18,645 nucleotides of DNA. Origin: Actinomycetota bacterium (GTDB taxonomy: Bacteria; Actinomycetota; Actinomycetes; S36-B12; UBA5976). The notes beneath the pieces are model-generated. The model was not told where the DNA came from. It ran no database searches and saw nothing but the letters and a program-made list of their open reading frames with translations. The translations under genes were made by a program, and so were the position numbers. This document shows, piece by piece, positions 1 through 7,700 of the stretch. Location of the stretch: NCBI GenBank assembly GCA_947491175.1, contig CANLIF010000009.1:1-18645 (forward strand), given 5' to 3'. How positions within the stretch are numbered: position 1 is the first letter of the stretch; each line of letters starts with the position of its first letter.

Positions 1-861
1 CCAACTTGGCAAAACGTAACCTCTATTGCAAATCAAAAAGCTGCAACGGTGTTGCTGACTCTTGGTTTAGTTTTTGCGCTGTCTGCCGGTGAATTCGATC
101 TTTCAATTGGTGGCGCGGTATCACTAGGCGCAGCAATTCCGGCCTGGCTAGCTACCAAGCACGGGGTATCGCTTCCGGTTGCGATTTTAATTGCGTTAGT
201 TTTTGCAGCCTTGTTTGGATTTATAAACGGCCTGCTGAGTGTGAAGGGAAAAATCCCATCATTAGTTGTCACACTTGGTACCGGAACTGCCCTTGGTGGC
301 TTTGTCAGTGGCATCGCGGGAAATACGACGCTCAGCGTGCAAACTTTTTCCTTCGTAGCTCTTGTTAAAACCAGAATCTTCGGATTCTATGCCGCGTTCT
401 GGTTCATGCTAATTCTGGCTTTCATTGCTTGGTATGTATTGGAACACACCCCAGTTGGGCGTCAACTTTATTTCGTTGGTCAAGGTCGCGAAGTTGCTCG
501 CTTGGCCGGTATTCGCACCAACGCATATCGCTACTATTCATTGATTCTTTGTTCTACCTTGGCTGCCCTTGCTGGCGCCATGGTTCTTACTACTGGCGGT
601 GCGGCGCAATCCAGCATCGGTAAGTCATATGTGTTGCCTGCATTCGCAGCAGCATTTTTAGGTTCAACTGCAATTAGACCTGGACGTTTTAACGTCTGGG
701 GCACGGTTGTAGCTGTATATTTCCTCGAAACTGGAATCACGGGCCTACAGCTCAAGGGTTTCGAGGTTTGGATTACAGATGTGTTCTACGGACTCGCGCT
801 TGTTATTGGCGTGCTCGTAGCCACGGTGGCATCCAACCTTCGGTCGCGGTCGAGTGACTGA
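1..861 (+). CDS. CUT2-type (ribose-like) ABC transporter permease, 5' end cut by window
   Basis: This is the inner-membrane permease of a ribose/xylose-type ABC importer (BPD_transp_2 family, RbsC-like). The frame is open from base 1, so the true start lies upstream; the GTG at 49 lies inside conserved sequence and is unlikely to be the start. About 286 residues are visible, ending at TGA 859-861. Visible family marks are the segment GEFDLSIGGAVSLGA just after the first seen helix, matching the G-G-x-D-L-S-x-G signature of RbsC proteins, the segment GFINGLLSVKGKIPSLVVTL, and a series of hydrophobic helices. The last helix ends in a short polar tail. The binding-protein gene follows after 27 nt and the ATPase gene lies beyond it, so the three form one transporter. 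The substrate is a sugar or sugar-like compound by family, but cannot be named from sequence. Confidence 0.93.
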   Translation, partial: PTWQNVTSIANQKAATVLLTLGLVFALSAGEFDLSIGGAVSLGAAIPAWLATKHGVSLPVAILIALVFAALFGFINGLLSVKGKIPSLVVTLGTGTALGGFVSGIAGNTTLSVQTFSFVALVKTRIFGFYAAFWFMLILAFIAWYVLEHTPVGRQLYFVGQGREVARLAGIRTNAYRYYSLILCSTLAALAGAMVLTTGGAAQSSIGKSYVLPAFAAAFLGSTAIRPGRFNVWGTVVAVYFLETGITGLQLKGFEVWITDVFYGLALVIGVLVATVASNLRSRSSD

Positions 862-888
862 ATCAAAACAACGGGAAAGGTACGTCTA

Positions 889-2043
889 ATGCAAGCACAA
901 AAGAAAATGCGTTTCGGCTTTGTAGCCGCCGCACTTGCTGCTGGACTAGTTTTGAGCGGTTGCTCGAGCTCGTCTGAAGAAGAAGTAGCACCAACCGAAA
1001 GTGCAACCGCACCTGCTGAAGTAGATGGTTTGGCAACAGCACAGGCAGCATATGATGCCGCACTTGCTGCATCCCTAACATTTGCTTACCCAGGCGATGC
1101 GTTTGATGTTTCGGCTGCATCTGGCAAGAAGGTTGCGATGATTTCGATCAACGACCAGATTCCAGTATTGAAGCAGTGGACCGACACAATTGCAGCTGGC
1201 CTTGAAGGTCAGGGTGTAACTATTACTCAGAAGAGTGATGCTGGTGGCATTATCGATCCGCTACCTAAGTTCTTCGCACAAGCAGTAACTGACAAGGTTG
1301 ACCTAATCATCACAAACGCAGTTCCAGCTGCACTTATTCCACTAGCTGACTTGGGTGACATTCCTGTAATGACAACCAATCAAACTGCTGCACCTGGTGT
1401 ACCAGTAGCTGAAGGTATTGCTGCTGATCCATCATTCGATTACACAATCGCTGCCAGCCTGATGGCTGACTGGTTCTGTGTAACCGGTGCTGGCGCTGGT
1501 AACGCTGTTGTTTGGGGTTCTGAAGGCCAAGCCTCCAGCCCAGTCATGATCGACGTAATCAAGGCACGTGTTGCTGAAAATTGTGCAGATGCCAAGGTTG
1601 ATTACCAGGATGCACCGCTTGCAACTTGGTTCGATGGAACACTTGAGGGTGTTGCAAAGAATGCTGTTACAGCAGATCCAAGCATTACTCATTTGATGCC
1701 AATTTATGACGCTATGAGTTTTGCAACTGGCGCTGGCGCATCCGCTGCTAGTTCAGCCGCAATTCAGTCGTCATTTAACATGACACCTGATGTTGCTGCT
1801 GGGCTTGGTACATCATCACTCAAGATGGATGTTGGTTGTCCAAATGACTGGTTCTCATACGCAACAGTTGACGCAGGCCTACGTCTGCTAACTGGTAATG
1901 CAGTTCCAGATAACTACGGAATCACCTGCAAGGTATTCGATGAATCCAACATTGGTTCAATCGATGCCACAGTAGAAAATTCCGTGAACTGGTACGGAAT
2001 CGACTTTGCAGCTGAATTCGCAAAGTACTGGACCGCTAGCTAG
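889..2043 (+). CDS. Sugar-type ABC transporter substrate-binding lipoprotein
   Basis: This is an extracytoplasmic solute-binding protein of 384 residues, of the Peripla_BP_4/ribose-binding type. It has a lipoprotein signal peptide: basic start (QKKMR), hydrophobic stretch, and lipobox L-S-G-C with the lipidated cysteine at residue 25. A Ser/Glu-rich linker follows. The mature domain begins near GKKVAMISINDQIPVLKQW, which has the opening strand and helix of the family, and the hinge-side segment KVDLIITNAVPAALIPL is also typical. Four cysteines lie in the mature domain (in DWFCV, ENCAD, DVGCP and ITCKV), enough for two disulfides; that pairing is inference. The start is ATG 889, preceded by GGGAAAGG. 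A strong hairpin lies just downstream of the stop, so this gene may be expressed above the ATPase that follows. The ligand is unknown. Confidence 0.93.
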   Translation: MQAQKKMRFGFVAAALAAGLVLSGCSSSSEEEVAPTESATAPAEVDGLATAQAAYDAALAASLTFAYPGDAFDVSAASGKKVAMISINDQIPVLKQWTDTIAAGLEGQGVTITQKSDAGGIIDPLPKFFAQAVTDKVDLIITNAVPAALIPLADLGDIPVMTTNQTAAPGVPVAEGIAADPSFDYTIAASLMADWFCVTGAGAGNAVVWGSEGQASSPVMIDVIKARVAENCADAKVDYQDAPLATWFDGTLEGVAKNAVTADPSITHLMPIYDAMSFATGAGASAASSAAIQSSFNMTPDVAAGLGTSSLKMDVGCPNDWFSYATVDAGLRLLTGNAVPDNYGITCKVFDESNIGSIDATVENSVNWYGIDFAAEFAKYWTAS

Positions 2044-2051
2044 TAATTAGT

Positions 2052-2091
2052 TGTGACTGGTTGAAGTCAGAAATGGCTTCAACCAGTCACA
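2052..2091 (+). terminator. Perfect 15-bp hairpin after binding-protein gene
   Basis: The arms TGTGACTGGTTGAAG (2052-2066) and CTTCAACCAGTCACA (2077-2091) pair perfectly around a 10-nt loop. The sequence that follows, CTCTTCTTT, is pyrimidine-rich but lacks a long T run. It can act as a partial intrinsic terminator or as a 3' mRNA-stabilising stem. Both are common after solute-binding-protein genes and would keep ATPase levels below binding-protein levels. The structure is seen directly; the function is inferred. Confidence 0.75.
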
Positions 2092-2150
2092 CTCTTCTTT
2101 AAGACGGCAAGTAAAGATTTTTTAGAAATAGTTCATAGCAATAAGTTCCA

Positions 2151-2155
2151 AGGAG
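2151..2155 (+). promoter_or_regulatory. Shine-Dalgarno AGGAG for the ATPase gene
   Basis: AGGAG lies 6 nt upstream of the GTG at 2162 and fixes that start. The 70 bases between the hairpin and the GTG are AT-rich and could hold a secondary promoter, but no convincing -35/-10 pair is visible. Confidence 0.75.
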
Positions 2156-2161
2156 ATAAAA

Positions 2162-4381
2162 GTGACTGAAGACAGTGGCGTAGGCCCAGTACTTGAGTTC
2201 ACGAATCTATCCAAGACTTTTGGGCCTACTAAAGCGCTATCAAATGTTGATTTTGATGTCCGCCCCGGTGAAATTCATGGCCTGGTAGGCCGAAACGGTT
2301 CCGGCAAATCAACGCTTATCAAAGTTCTCAGTGGGTTCCACGACCCGGATCGTGGCACCAAATTAAAACTTCGCGGTGAAAATATTGACCTGCCGTTGCG
2401 TGGCAGTGATGCTGCGCAACTTGGCATGGTCTTCGTTCACCAAGATTTAGGTTTAGTTCCAGCCTTTAGCATTTTAGAAAATTTACGACTAGGTACTTGG
2501 CGTCGTGCTGGCCTTTCCAAAATTCCGTGGGCAGACGAAAAAAGTGCGGTGGCGTATCAGCTTTCCCAGTTCGGTTTGAAGTGGGATCCACTAACCCCCG
2601 TTGGTGCGCTACCTCCAGTTGACCGAGCAATCGTTGCAATTGCGCGTGCAATTCGAGAAATCGCTACCAATCCAGAAGGCCACGTACTCGTACTTGATGA
2701 ACCAACTGCGTATTTGCCAAGTGAATCCGTAGACAAACTCTTTGATGCCGTAAAGAAAGTCACGCGACAGGGAACTGGCGTCGTTTTTATTAGTCACCGC
2801 ACTGATGAAATTTTGAATTTAACTGACCGAATTTCGGTTTTGCGAGATGGTCGCAAGGTTGCCACCGTTAACACAAAGGAAACCAAAGAATCTGACCTGG
2901 TTGCAATGATCTTGGGTCAGTCATTGAATGCGTTTTATCCAGACCATGTGCCAACTCCGTCAAAGGAAATTGTGCTGCAAACCAAGAACATGGCAGCGGG
3001 AAGTATTCCAAAACTGAACATCACACTTCGACGTGGTGAAGTCCTTGGAATGACCGGTCTGATGGGCGCAGGTCATGACCAAGTTCCTTACGCACTGTTT
3101 GGTGCGCTGGAACATACCGATGGCACGATAACCATAAAGAACAAGAAGTTTGAAAAAGAAGATTTGAATCCCCGTAAGGCAGTAAGTGCAGGCGTTGCCT
3201 TGCTACCAGGCGATCGAACTGGAGCCAGTGGCGTATTACTAGCAACTCTTACTGACAACGTTGGTATGCCAGTGCTCAGTAACTACTTCACAGCCGGGCG
3301 CCTTCGTCGCAACAAGTTAAAGAAAGACGTTGGAGAGTTACTACGTCGCTTTGATGTAAACCCACCAGTGCCAGGAATTGAACTTCGCAAGCTTTCGGGT
3401 GGAAACCAGCAAAAGGCACTGCTTGCAAAGTGGATCCAGATCAAGCCAGACATACTTCTATTGCATGAACCAACGCAAGGTGTCGACGTCGGTAGCAAGG
3501 CTGCGATCTTTGGAAAAATTGCGGATGCTGCCCGTGGTGGGTCTGGCGTAATTGTCGCTTCAGCTGAACACGAAGACCTGGCCAATATCTGTAACCGAGT
3601 ACTTATTTTCGCTGACGGTAAAGTCGTTGCCGAATTAACTGGACGCGAGTTAACTCCAGAAAAAATTGTTGAATTAAGTTACTTAGGAACTCGCAAGGGT
3701 GGTGGCATCAAGCGCGGCTTCGTCTGGCGTCCTCACATGAATGGACTCAAAGGCCCATACCTACATGTAACTCGTAATTACACCTGGTCGCCGCACAAGA
3801 TTGGCTACAAGACTGAAGTTGAATGGCCAACTCCAGCGCCGCCTAAGGTTCAGTACGAGAAGCAACCGTCTACTTTTGTTTGGTCTCCGCATTCTGTCGG
3901 ATTCGTGAAGCGCGAGTTCCGTTGGTTCCCTCACACAATCGGTGTGCAGAACACTCCAAAGCCTTACCCAGGCCCACGCCGGGTCAAGGTCGAACGTGAA
4001 TTCACGCTGGTCCCAACTGGTGAACTAAGTTCCTTCTTTGTTTGGCGTCCGCACTATGTCGGAAACAACGAACCGGTTTACTTAGGTCCAAAGGATGCCG
4101 ACAAGTGGAAGACCGAGCTTGCTGCTTCGCTTGCAGCCATGGTTGCCCGCGGCGAAATTACTTCGGTTGTTGCAGACAAGATGGCAAAGGCAGCTGGCGT
4201 AACTGTTGGTCAGGCTCAAGACTTGCTTGTCACGATCGAGTTAGACGTGCGCACTCGCAATAAAGGAAATTTGTCAGACATTGATCGCTTAAAGTTTGCC
4301 CTATTGAATCTTGATCAAAACTTAGTGGACGTAAACGGAGTTCGAATCACTGATGTGAGTTTGCAGGCCAACCAGTCTTAA
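2162..4381 (+). CDS. Sugar ABC transporter ATPase (RbsA-like) with novel W-x-P-H-x-x-G repeat extension
   Basis: This is the cytoplasmic ATPase of the importer, 739 residues against about 500 for usual RbsA-type proteins. NBD1 has Walker A GRNGSGKST (43-51) and Walker B with D179-E180, but its signature site reads LPPVDR (150-155) instead of LSGGQ. NBD2 has a degenerate P-loop (GLMGAGHD from 299), a good signature LSGGNQQK (411-418), and a Walker B whose aspartate is replaced by His435 while Glu436 is kept. So one composite ATP site (NBD1 Walker A/B with NBD2 signature) looks intact and the other looks dead, a known asymmetry of this class carried further than usual. The canonical part ends near residue 515. 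Residues about 518-633 hold five aromatic-x-W-x-P-H-x-x-G repeats, and residues about 650-739 form a charged, probably helical tail. I do not recognise either extra part. The GTG start has AGGAG 6 nt upstream. Confidence 0.92.
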   Translation: MTEDSGVGPVLEFTNLSKTFGPTKALSNVDFDVRPGEIHGLVGRNGSGKSTLIKVLSGFHDPDRGTKLKLRGENIDLPLRGSDAAQLGMVFVHQDLGLVPAFSILENLRLGTWRRAGLSKIPWADEKSAVAYQLSQFGLKWDPLTPVGALPPVDRAIVAIARAIREIATNPEGHVLVLDEPTAYLPSESVDKLFDAVKKVTRQGTGVVFISHRTDEILNLTDRISVLRDGRKVATVNTKETKESDLVAMILGQSLNAFYPDHVPTPSKEIVLQTKNMAAGSIPKLNITLRRGEVLGMTGLMGAGHDQVPYALFGALEHTDGTITIKNKKFEKEDLNPRKAVSAGVALLPGDRTGASGVLLATLTDNVGMPVLSNYFTAGRLRRNKLKKDVGELLRRFDVNPPVPGIELRKLSGGNQQKALLAKWIQIKPDILLLHEPTQGVDVGSKAAIFGKIADAARGGSGVIVASAEHEDLANICNRVLIFADGKVVAELTGRELTPEKIVELSYLGTRKGGGIKRGFVWRPHMNGLKGPYLHVTRNYTWSPHKIGYKTEVEWPTPAPPKVQYEKQPSTFVWSPHSVGFVKREFRWFPHTIGVQNTPKPYPGPRRVKVEREFTLVPTGELSSFFVWRPHYVGNNEPVYLGPKDADKWKTELAASLAAMVARGEITSVVADKMAKAAGVTVGQAQDLLVTIELDVRTRNKGNLSDIDRLKFALLNLDQNLVDVNGVRITDVSLQANQS
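3719..4063 (+). repeat. Five in-frame W-x-P-H-x-x-G motif repeats within the ATPase C-terminus
   Basis: The copies are FVWRPHMNG (520-528), YTWSPHKIG (540-548), FVWSPHSVG (572-580), FRWFPHTIG (586-594) and FVWRPHYVG (626-634). A degenerate copy, FTLVPTG, lies at 614-620. The tryptophans are at 522, 542, 574, 588 and 628, so spacing is irregular (20, 32, 14 and 40). The first, second and fourth copies are preceded by a basic residue (KRG, TRN, KRE). The linkers are rich in Pro, Lys and Tyr. W, P, H and G are invariant in all five copies. The codons for the repeats differ between copies, so this is not a recent DNA-level duplication. Function unknown. Confidence 0.9.
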
Positions 4382-4392
4382 GGTTTAAACCT
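4381..4392. other. 12-bp perfect palindrome at the convergent gene junction
   Basis: AGGTTTAAACCT overlaps the last base of the ATPase stop codon and covers the stop codon of the convergent glycosyltransferase gene; only 3 bases separate the two coding regions. The possible stem is short with no loop and no T tract, so it is at best a weak bidirectional terminator. No other terminator is visible at this junction. Confidence 0.5.
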
Positions 4393-5758
4393 CTTGCAGT
4401 ATTTTAAAACTCGTAATAACTGATTGTGCCCAGTGACTAGCGTCAAATTCCTTGATCTGGTTTTTGAGTTCTGCTGACATTGCTTCACGGGTCTCTAAAT
4501 CCAACTTTGTGACTGCTACCAAAGCCCTAACAATGCTTGCCTTGTCAGCATCATCAGCTAATACACATAAGTTTCCAAGTTCGGCCATAGCGCCGACAGT
4601 TGCAGTGCTTATGATCACGCCATTTCTGGTGTTTAAAACCGCACCTTCTTTGACTACCAGATTTAATCCATCGGCTACCGAGCACACAATCAAGTAGTCG
4701 TAGCGAGTCAGTGCCTGACTTGCAAGGTCATAGTCATTGCCAATATGCAGTCGAATTGGGGTGTAATCAAGTGAACTAAGTTGTGCGTTGCAAACCTCGA
4801 CACATTTAACAATTTTGGCAAGTAACTCTTGGTACTGTGGCCATTGCTGTCGCGAAGGCACTATGAATAGATCCAAGAAATTCCGAGCCTGTGATTCTTT
4901 TGAGTTCACGAATTCAGTAAAGGAGCTTATGGTCGCCAACGTATTCTTTATTGGATCACTGCGGGCTATGTGCACGTAACTAATGTCAGCCTCGCAAAGA
5001 TCTGTTGGGCTGACCTGATTCCAGGACTGATCTTGCAAATCTTGAACATTGACAGACACTGGATTCACTTCGAGAACTGTTCCAATAAATTGCTTGGGCA
5101 GATGTTTCATGACGAATTTTTCAAATGCTTGCAAATCTTTTTGAGTCTGGAATTCAATGACATCTGCGTCCAGCATTCCAGTTGCTAAGAATTGCAGGAT
5201 CTCGGTCGCGAAACTGCTGCTTACTTTAGCTTTTGGCCATGGCGTGTGCAGAAAAAAAGTAATTGGTTTTTGTGGTTCGATCTCTCGAAGCGCACTTGGC
5301 ACTTGGGAAAGCTGAAAGTCATTTACTAGGTAGCCATCGTTGCTAACGTCAGCGCTGGTGATTGCCATGGCCTGGCATATGCCTTTGATCGATTCAAGGT
5401 GCCGGGTTAGTTTGACGCCATCAAGTTCGGGCATGGGCAAGTCATGCAACAGTGGCCAAATGTAGTGCGTGCAAAACCAGTCACTTTGATTCAAACTATT
5501 GCGATCAACTTCAGTCAAGTAGATGTTTATGTCGTGCTGATAAGAATTACGAGAAAGTTTTGGGAATGAATATTTCTTTGGCAAACCAATTTGACTCTGC
5601 ATGGCCAGAGTTGTCCAAGCAATTTCAGCGAATTCAGCCAGGGCGGGTAAGACTCTGGTCAAGCCACCAACATGTTCAACCGTTGCGCCAAAGTCTGCGG
5701 ACTGCCCGATTGGCGCCCGCCGTGACAACACACCAATCTTTAAGGCACTATCGATCAC
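4385..5758 (-). CDS. GT20 family glycosyltransferase, divergent trehalose-6-phosphate synthase-like
   Basis: This 457-residue protein resembles OtsA, which transfers glucose from a nucleotide sugar to glucose-6-phosphate. The N-terminal loop has R14 and a GGL at 31-33. The segment WPLLHD (101-106) matches the OtsA WP-x-x-H region. H171 in HTPWP corresponds to OtsA His154. R266 and K271 in ARSDPIKN correspond to Arg262 and Lys267, and R303 in PSR to Arg300. D363-G-L-N-L-V-V-K-E371 matches the DGMNLVAKE donor-site motif (Asp361/Glu369). Most donor-site residues are thus present, but the surrounding sequence is divergent (HTPWP for HIPFP; a long 200-250 insert-like stretch). The acceptor may not be glucose-6-phosphate, and a pseudo-glycosyltransferase such as the VldE type is an alternative. 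It is the last gene of the nine-gene run, 9 nt after the methyltransferase. No phosphatase partner (OtsB) is adjacent. Confidence 0.75.
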   Translation of the reverse strand: MIDSALKIGVLSRRAPIGQSADFGATVEHVGGLTRVLPALAEFAEIAWTTLAMQSQIGLPKKYSFPKLSRNSYQHDINIYLTEVDRNSLNQSDWFCTHYIWPLLHDLPMPELDGVKLTRHLESIKGICQAMAITSADVSNDGYLVNDFQLSQVPSALREIEPQKPITFFLHTPWPKAKVSSSFATEILQFLATGMLDADVIEFQTQKDLQAFEKFVMKHLPKQFIGTVLEVNPVSVNVQDLQDQSWNQVSPTDLCEADISYVHIARSDPIKNTLATISSFTEFVNSKESQARNFLDLFIVPSRQQWPQYQELLAKIVKCVEVCNAQLSSLDYTPIRLHIGNDYDLASQALTRYDYLIVCSVADGLNLVVKEGAVLNTRNGVIISTATVGAMAELGNLCVLADDADKASIVRALVAVTKLDLETREAMSAELKNQIKEFDASHWAQSVITSFKILQEV

Positions 5759-5767
5759 TTAAGTCAC

Positions 5768-6484
5768 TTAAGCCTTATTGGCTCGTACTTCGAGACGGAC
5801 ATAGTCAAGCGTGTTATCCGTGAGTAAATCTGACATCTTGGCAATCTGATCGGTATTCCATTCGCGGAAAACTAAGGTCCGCAAGTAAGTCGCCAGCGTT
5901 TCTTTATCCGGAAGCGGTGTCGGATGGGGCCGAAGGCTCACTTGAATGTCCACAAACCCAGCATCCTTTAGTAACTGTTCAGTGTTGCTGACATTTGCGT
6001 AGTACCAGTCGGGAAACTTAATGTTTGGATCAATTTGTGGGACTAAAGCTAATGTCTTTCCAAGATTTCCAAAGCCACCGCAATCGGTTGCGAGTCGGCC
6101 GCCAGGTTTTAAGGCAGCATAGAAATGGCGCCACACATTGTTGTGATCAGCTAGCCAGTGCAACGCAGCCACCGACATGATTGCATCAACGCTCGCAGCT
6201 TCGACCGAAAGTGCTTTATCTAAGTCACCTTCCAGAATTCGTACTCGGGCATCTTGCCCAAATCGACTTTGGCATTGGTCCAGCATGGTGCTACTTTGAT
6301 CCACACAAATTAGGGCGCCATAAGTCAGTTGCTCGAGTGCTAACTGTGCATCTCGGCCGGTCCCACAGCCTGCATCAAGAAGTGTTTCATTCGGCTGCAG
6401 GTTCAGCGCAGCTATTGTTCGGATGCCCCATTGTTCGTGGGGAAGTGGCAAGGCGTCGTAAGCGGCGCCATCCCAGACTGTCAT
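5768..6484 (-). CDS. Class I SAM-dependent methyltransferase (trans-aconitate methyltransferase-like)
   Basis: This 238-residue protein has a Rossmann-fold methyltransferase core. Motif I is LLDAGCGTGR (35-44), the acidic residue ending the second strand is in ICVDQSS (about 60), and motif IV/post-motif segments are VDAIMSVAALHWLADH and LKPGGRL. The N-terminus (YDALPLPHEQWGIRTIAAL) is like Tam and related small-molecule carboxyl methyltransferases, which methylate trans-aconitate or similar acids. The substrate assignment is tentative. Its ATG overlaps the CoA-transferase stop by 4 nt (ATGA), indicating translational coupling. A tricarboxylate substrate would suit the neighbouring MmgE/PrpD protein, but that is inference. 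Confidence 0.85.
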   Translation of the reverse strand: MTVWDGAAYDALPLPHEQWGIRTIAALNLQPNETLLDAGCGTGRDAQLALEQLTYGALICVDQSSTMLDQCQSRFGQDARVRILEGDLDKALSVEAASVDAIMSVAALHWLADHNNVWRHFYAALKPGGRLATDCGGFGNLGKTLALVPQIDPNIKFPDWYYANVSNTEQLLKDAGFVDIQVSLRPHPTPLPDKETLATYLRTLVFREWNTDQIAKMSDLLTDNTLDYVRLEVRANKA

Positions 6485-7686
6485 TTAGTTTCCCCAAATG
6501 CTCCGGTTTCCTGCAGGGCCTGAATTTGTTCGTCACTCAAATCCAAGAGTTCTTTAAGCACAGAGATTGTGTGCTCGCCACGCTTTGGTGCTCGCTGGTA
6601 AGTCTGACGCTTTGGCCCTACGTTAACTGGCGAGGCTGGGGTGCGTAGTTTGCCAAAGTATTCATGCTCGCTATGCGCAATCATCTCGCGTGCAATCGTG
6701 TGCTCTTCTTTGAATGCCTGTTCAATTGTGTTCACAGGAGAACTTGGGACGCCAGCTGGAATTAATTCTGAAAGCCACTCTGCAGTTGTTCGAGTCTTGA
6801 AAATTTCTATCAGTTGAGAGACTAAAGCGTCTCGATTTTCATAGCGGACTGAGAAGTTAGCAAAATCGGGATTGGTAGCCAGGTCTGGGCGCTTAATAAC
6901 TTCACAAAGACGCTCGTAGAACTTTTCTTTTGCGCAACCAATAACGATCCAGTAATCCTTAGTCTGAAAAACTTGGAATGGGACTAAGGAAGGATGAGCG
7001 GATTGGGAGTGACGAATTGGCTCGTGGCCACCTGATAAGTGCCACGCTCCGATGTAACTTGTCATTGATAGCGCGGTGTCATAAAGCGATACGTCGCAGT
7101 CCATGCCAATGCCATCACGTCTGGCAGCATGAATTCCACTAACCAGAGCCAAGGCCGCAACGAATCCACCCGAGAAATCGACCAAGGAAAGCCCGCTCTT
7201 TGTTGGCGGACCATCAGGTTCACCAGTAAGCGACATCCAGCCAGCTAAGCCTTGCAACATGTAGTCATAGCCCGGTTCTTTTGCACGCGGACCACTCATG
7301 CCAAAGCCGCTTAGCGAGCAACAGACAATTGCTGGATTCAAATGCTTTAAGTCTTCGTATGTGATTTTCAATTTTGCCGGAACGTCACCGCGCAGATTTG
7401 AGTAAACCGCATCACTTTGCTTAACCAAATCTTCAAAAGTGGCTCGGCCCGCTTGAGTTGAAAGATCTAATGAAATTGATTCCTTATTTCGATTGAACGC
7501 CTCAAAAAAGAGGGAATCTTCTTCGTGTGCGTATGGCGGAACATATCTTCCGACATCGCCACCGGAATTTGGATCTTCAATCTTGATAATGCGCGCACCT
7601 AGATCGGCCAAATGGACAGTGCCAAACGGTCCCGCTCCAAATTGCTCAAGGGAGAGAACTGTGATTCCTTCAAGGGGACGTGGCAT
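6481..7686 (-). CDS. CaiB/BaiF family (class III) CoA-transferase
   Basis: This 401-residue protein is of normal length for the family that moves CoA between a donor thioester and a free carboxylic acid through an aspartyl-CoA intermediate. The N-terminal segment LEGITVLSLEQFGAGPFGTVHLADLGA is the family opening, followed by ARIIKIEDP and NRNKESISLDL (65-75). The likely catalytic aspartate is D170 in LSLVDFSGG, aligned to Asp169 of formyl-CoA transferase. TGEPDGPP (154-161) precedes it, as in family members. It starts 14 nt after selD ends, and its TGA overlaps the ATG of the methyltransferase. Together with the acyl-CoA dehydrogenase and MmgE/PrpD gene it points to activation of an organic acid as a CoA ester. 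The specific acid is unknown. Confidence 0.94.
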   Translation of the reverse strand: MPRPLEGITVLSLEQFGAGPFGTVHLADLGARIIKIEDPNSGGDVGRYVPPYAHEEDSLFFEAFNRNKESISLDLSTQAGRATFEDLVKQSDAVYSNLRGDVPAKLKITYEDLKHLNPAIVCCSLSGFGMSGPRAKEPGYDYMLQGLAGWMSLTGEPDGPPTKSGLSLVDFSGGFVAALALVSGIHAARRDGIGMDCDVSLYDTALSMTSYIGAWHLSGGHEPIRHSQSAHPSLVPFQVFQTKDYWIVIGCAKEKFYERLCEVIKRPDLATNPDFANFSVRYENRDALVSQLIEIFKTRTTAEWLSELIPAGVPSSPVNTIEQAFKEEHTIAREMIAHSEHEYFGKLRTPASPVNVGPKRQTYQRAPKRGEHTISVLKELLDLSDEQIQALQETGAFGETK

Positions 7687-7700
7687 TATTTATCCTTTTA

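Noticed and set aside
49..51. GTG as start of the permease
   Set aside because: The frame is open to base 1 and the preceding codons fit a permease helix, so the gene is more likely truncated by the window edge.
4381..4392. AGGTTTAAACCT as an intrinsic terminator
   Set aside because: The stem would be very short and no T tract follows on either strand; listed only as a palindrome.
5452..5823. 123-residue + strand open frame opposite the glycosyltransferase start
   Set aside because: It spans the junction of two minus-strand genes in antisense, has no ribosome site or recognisable domain.
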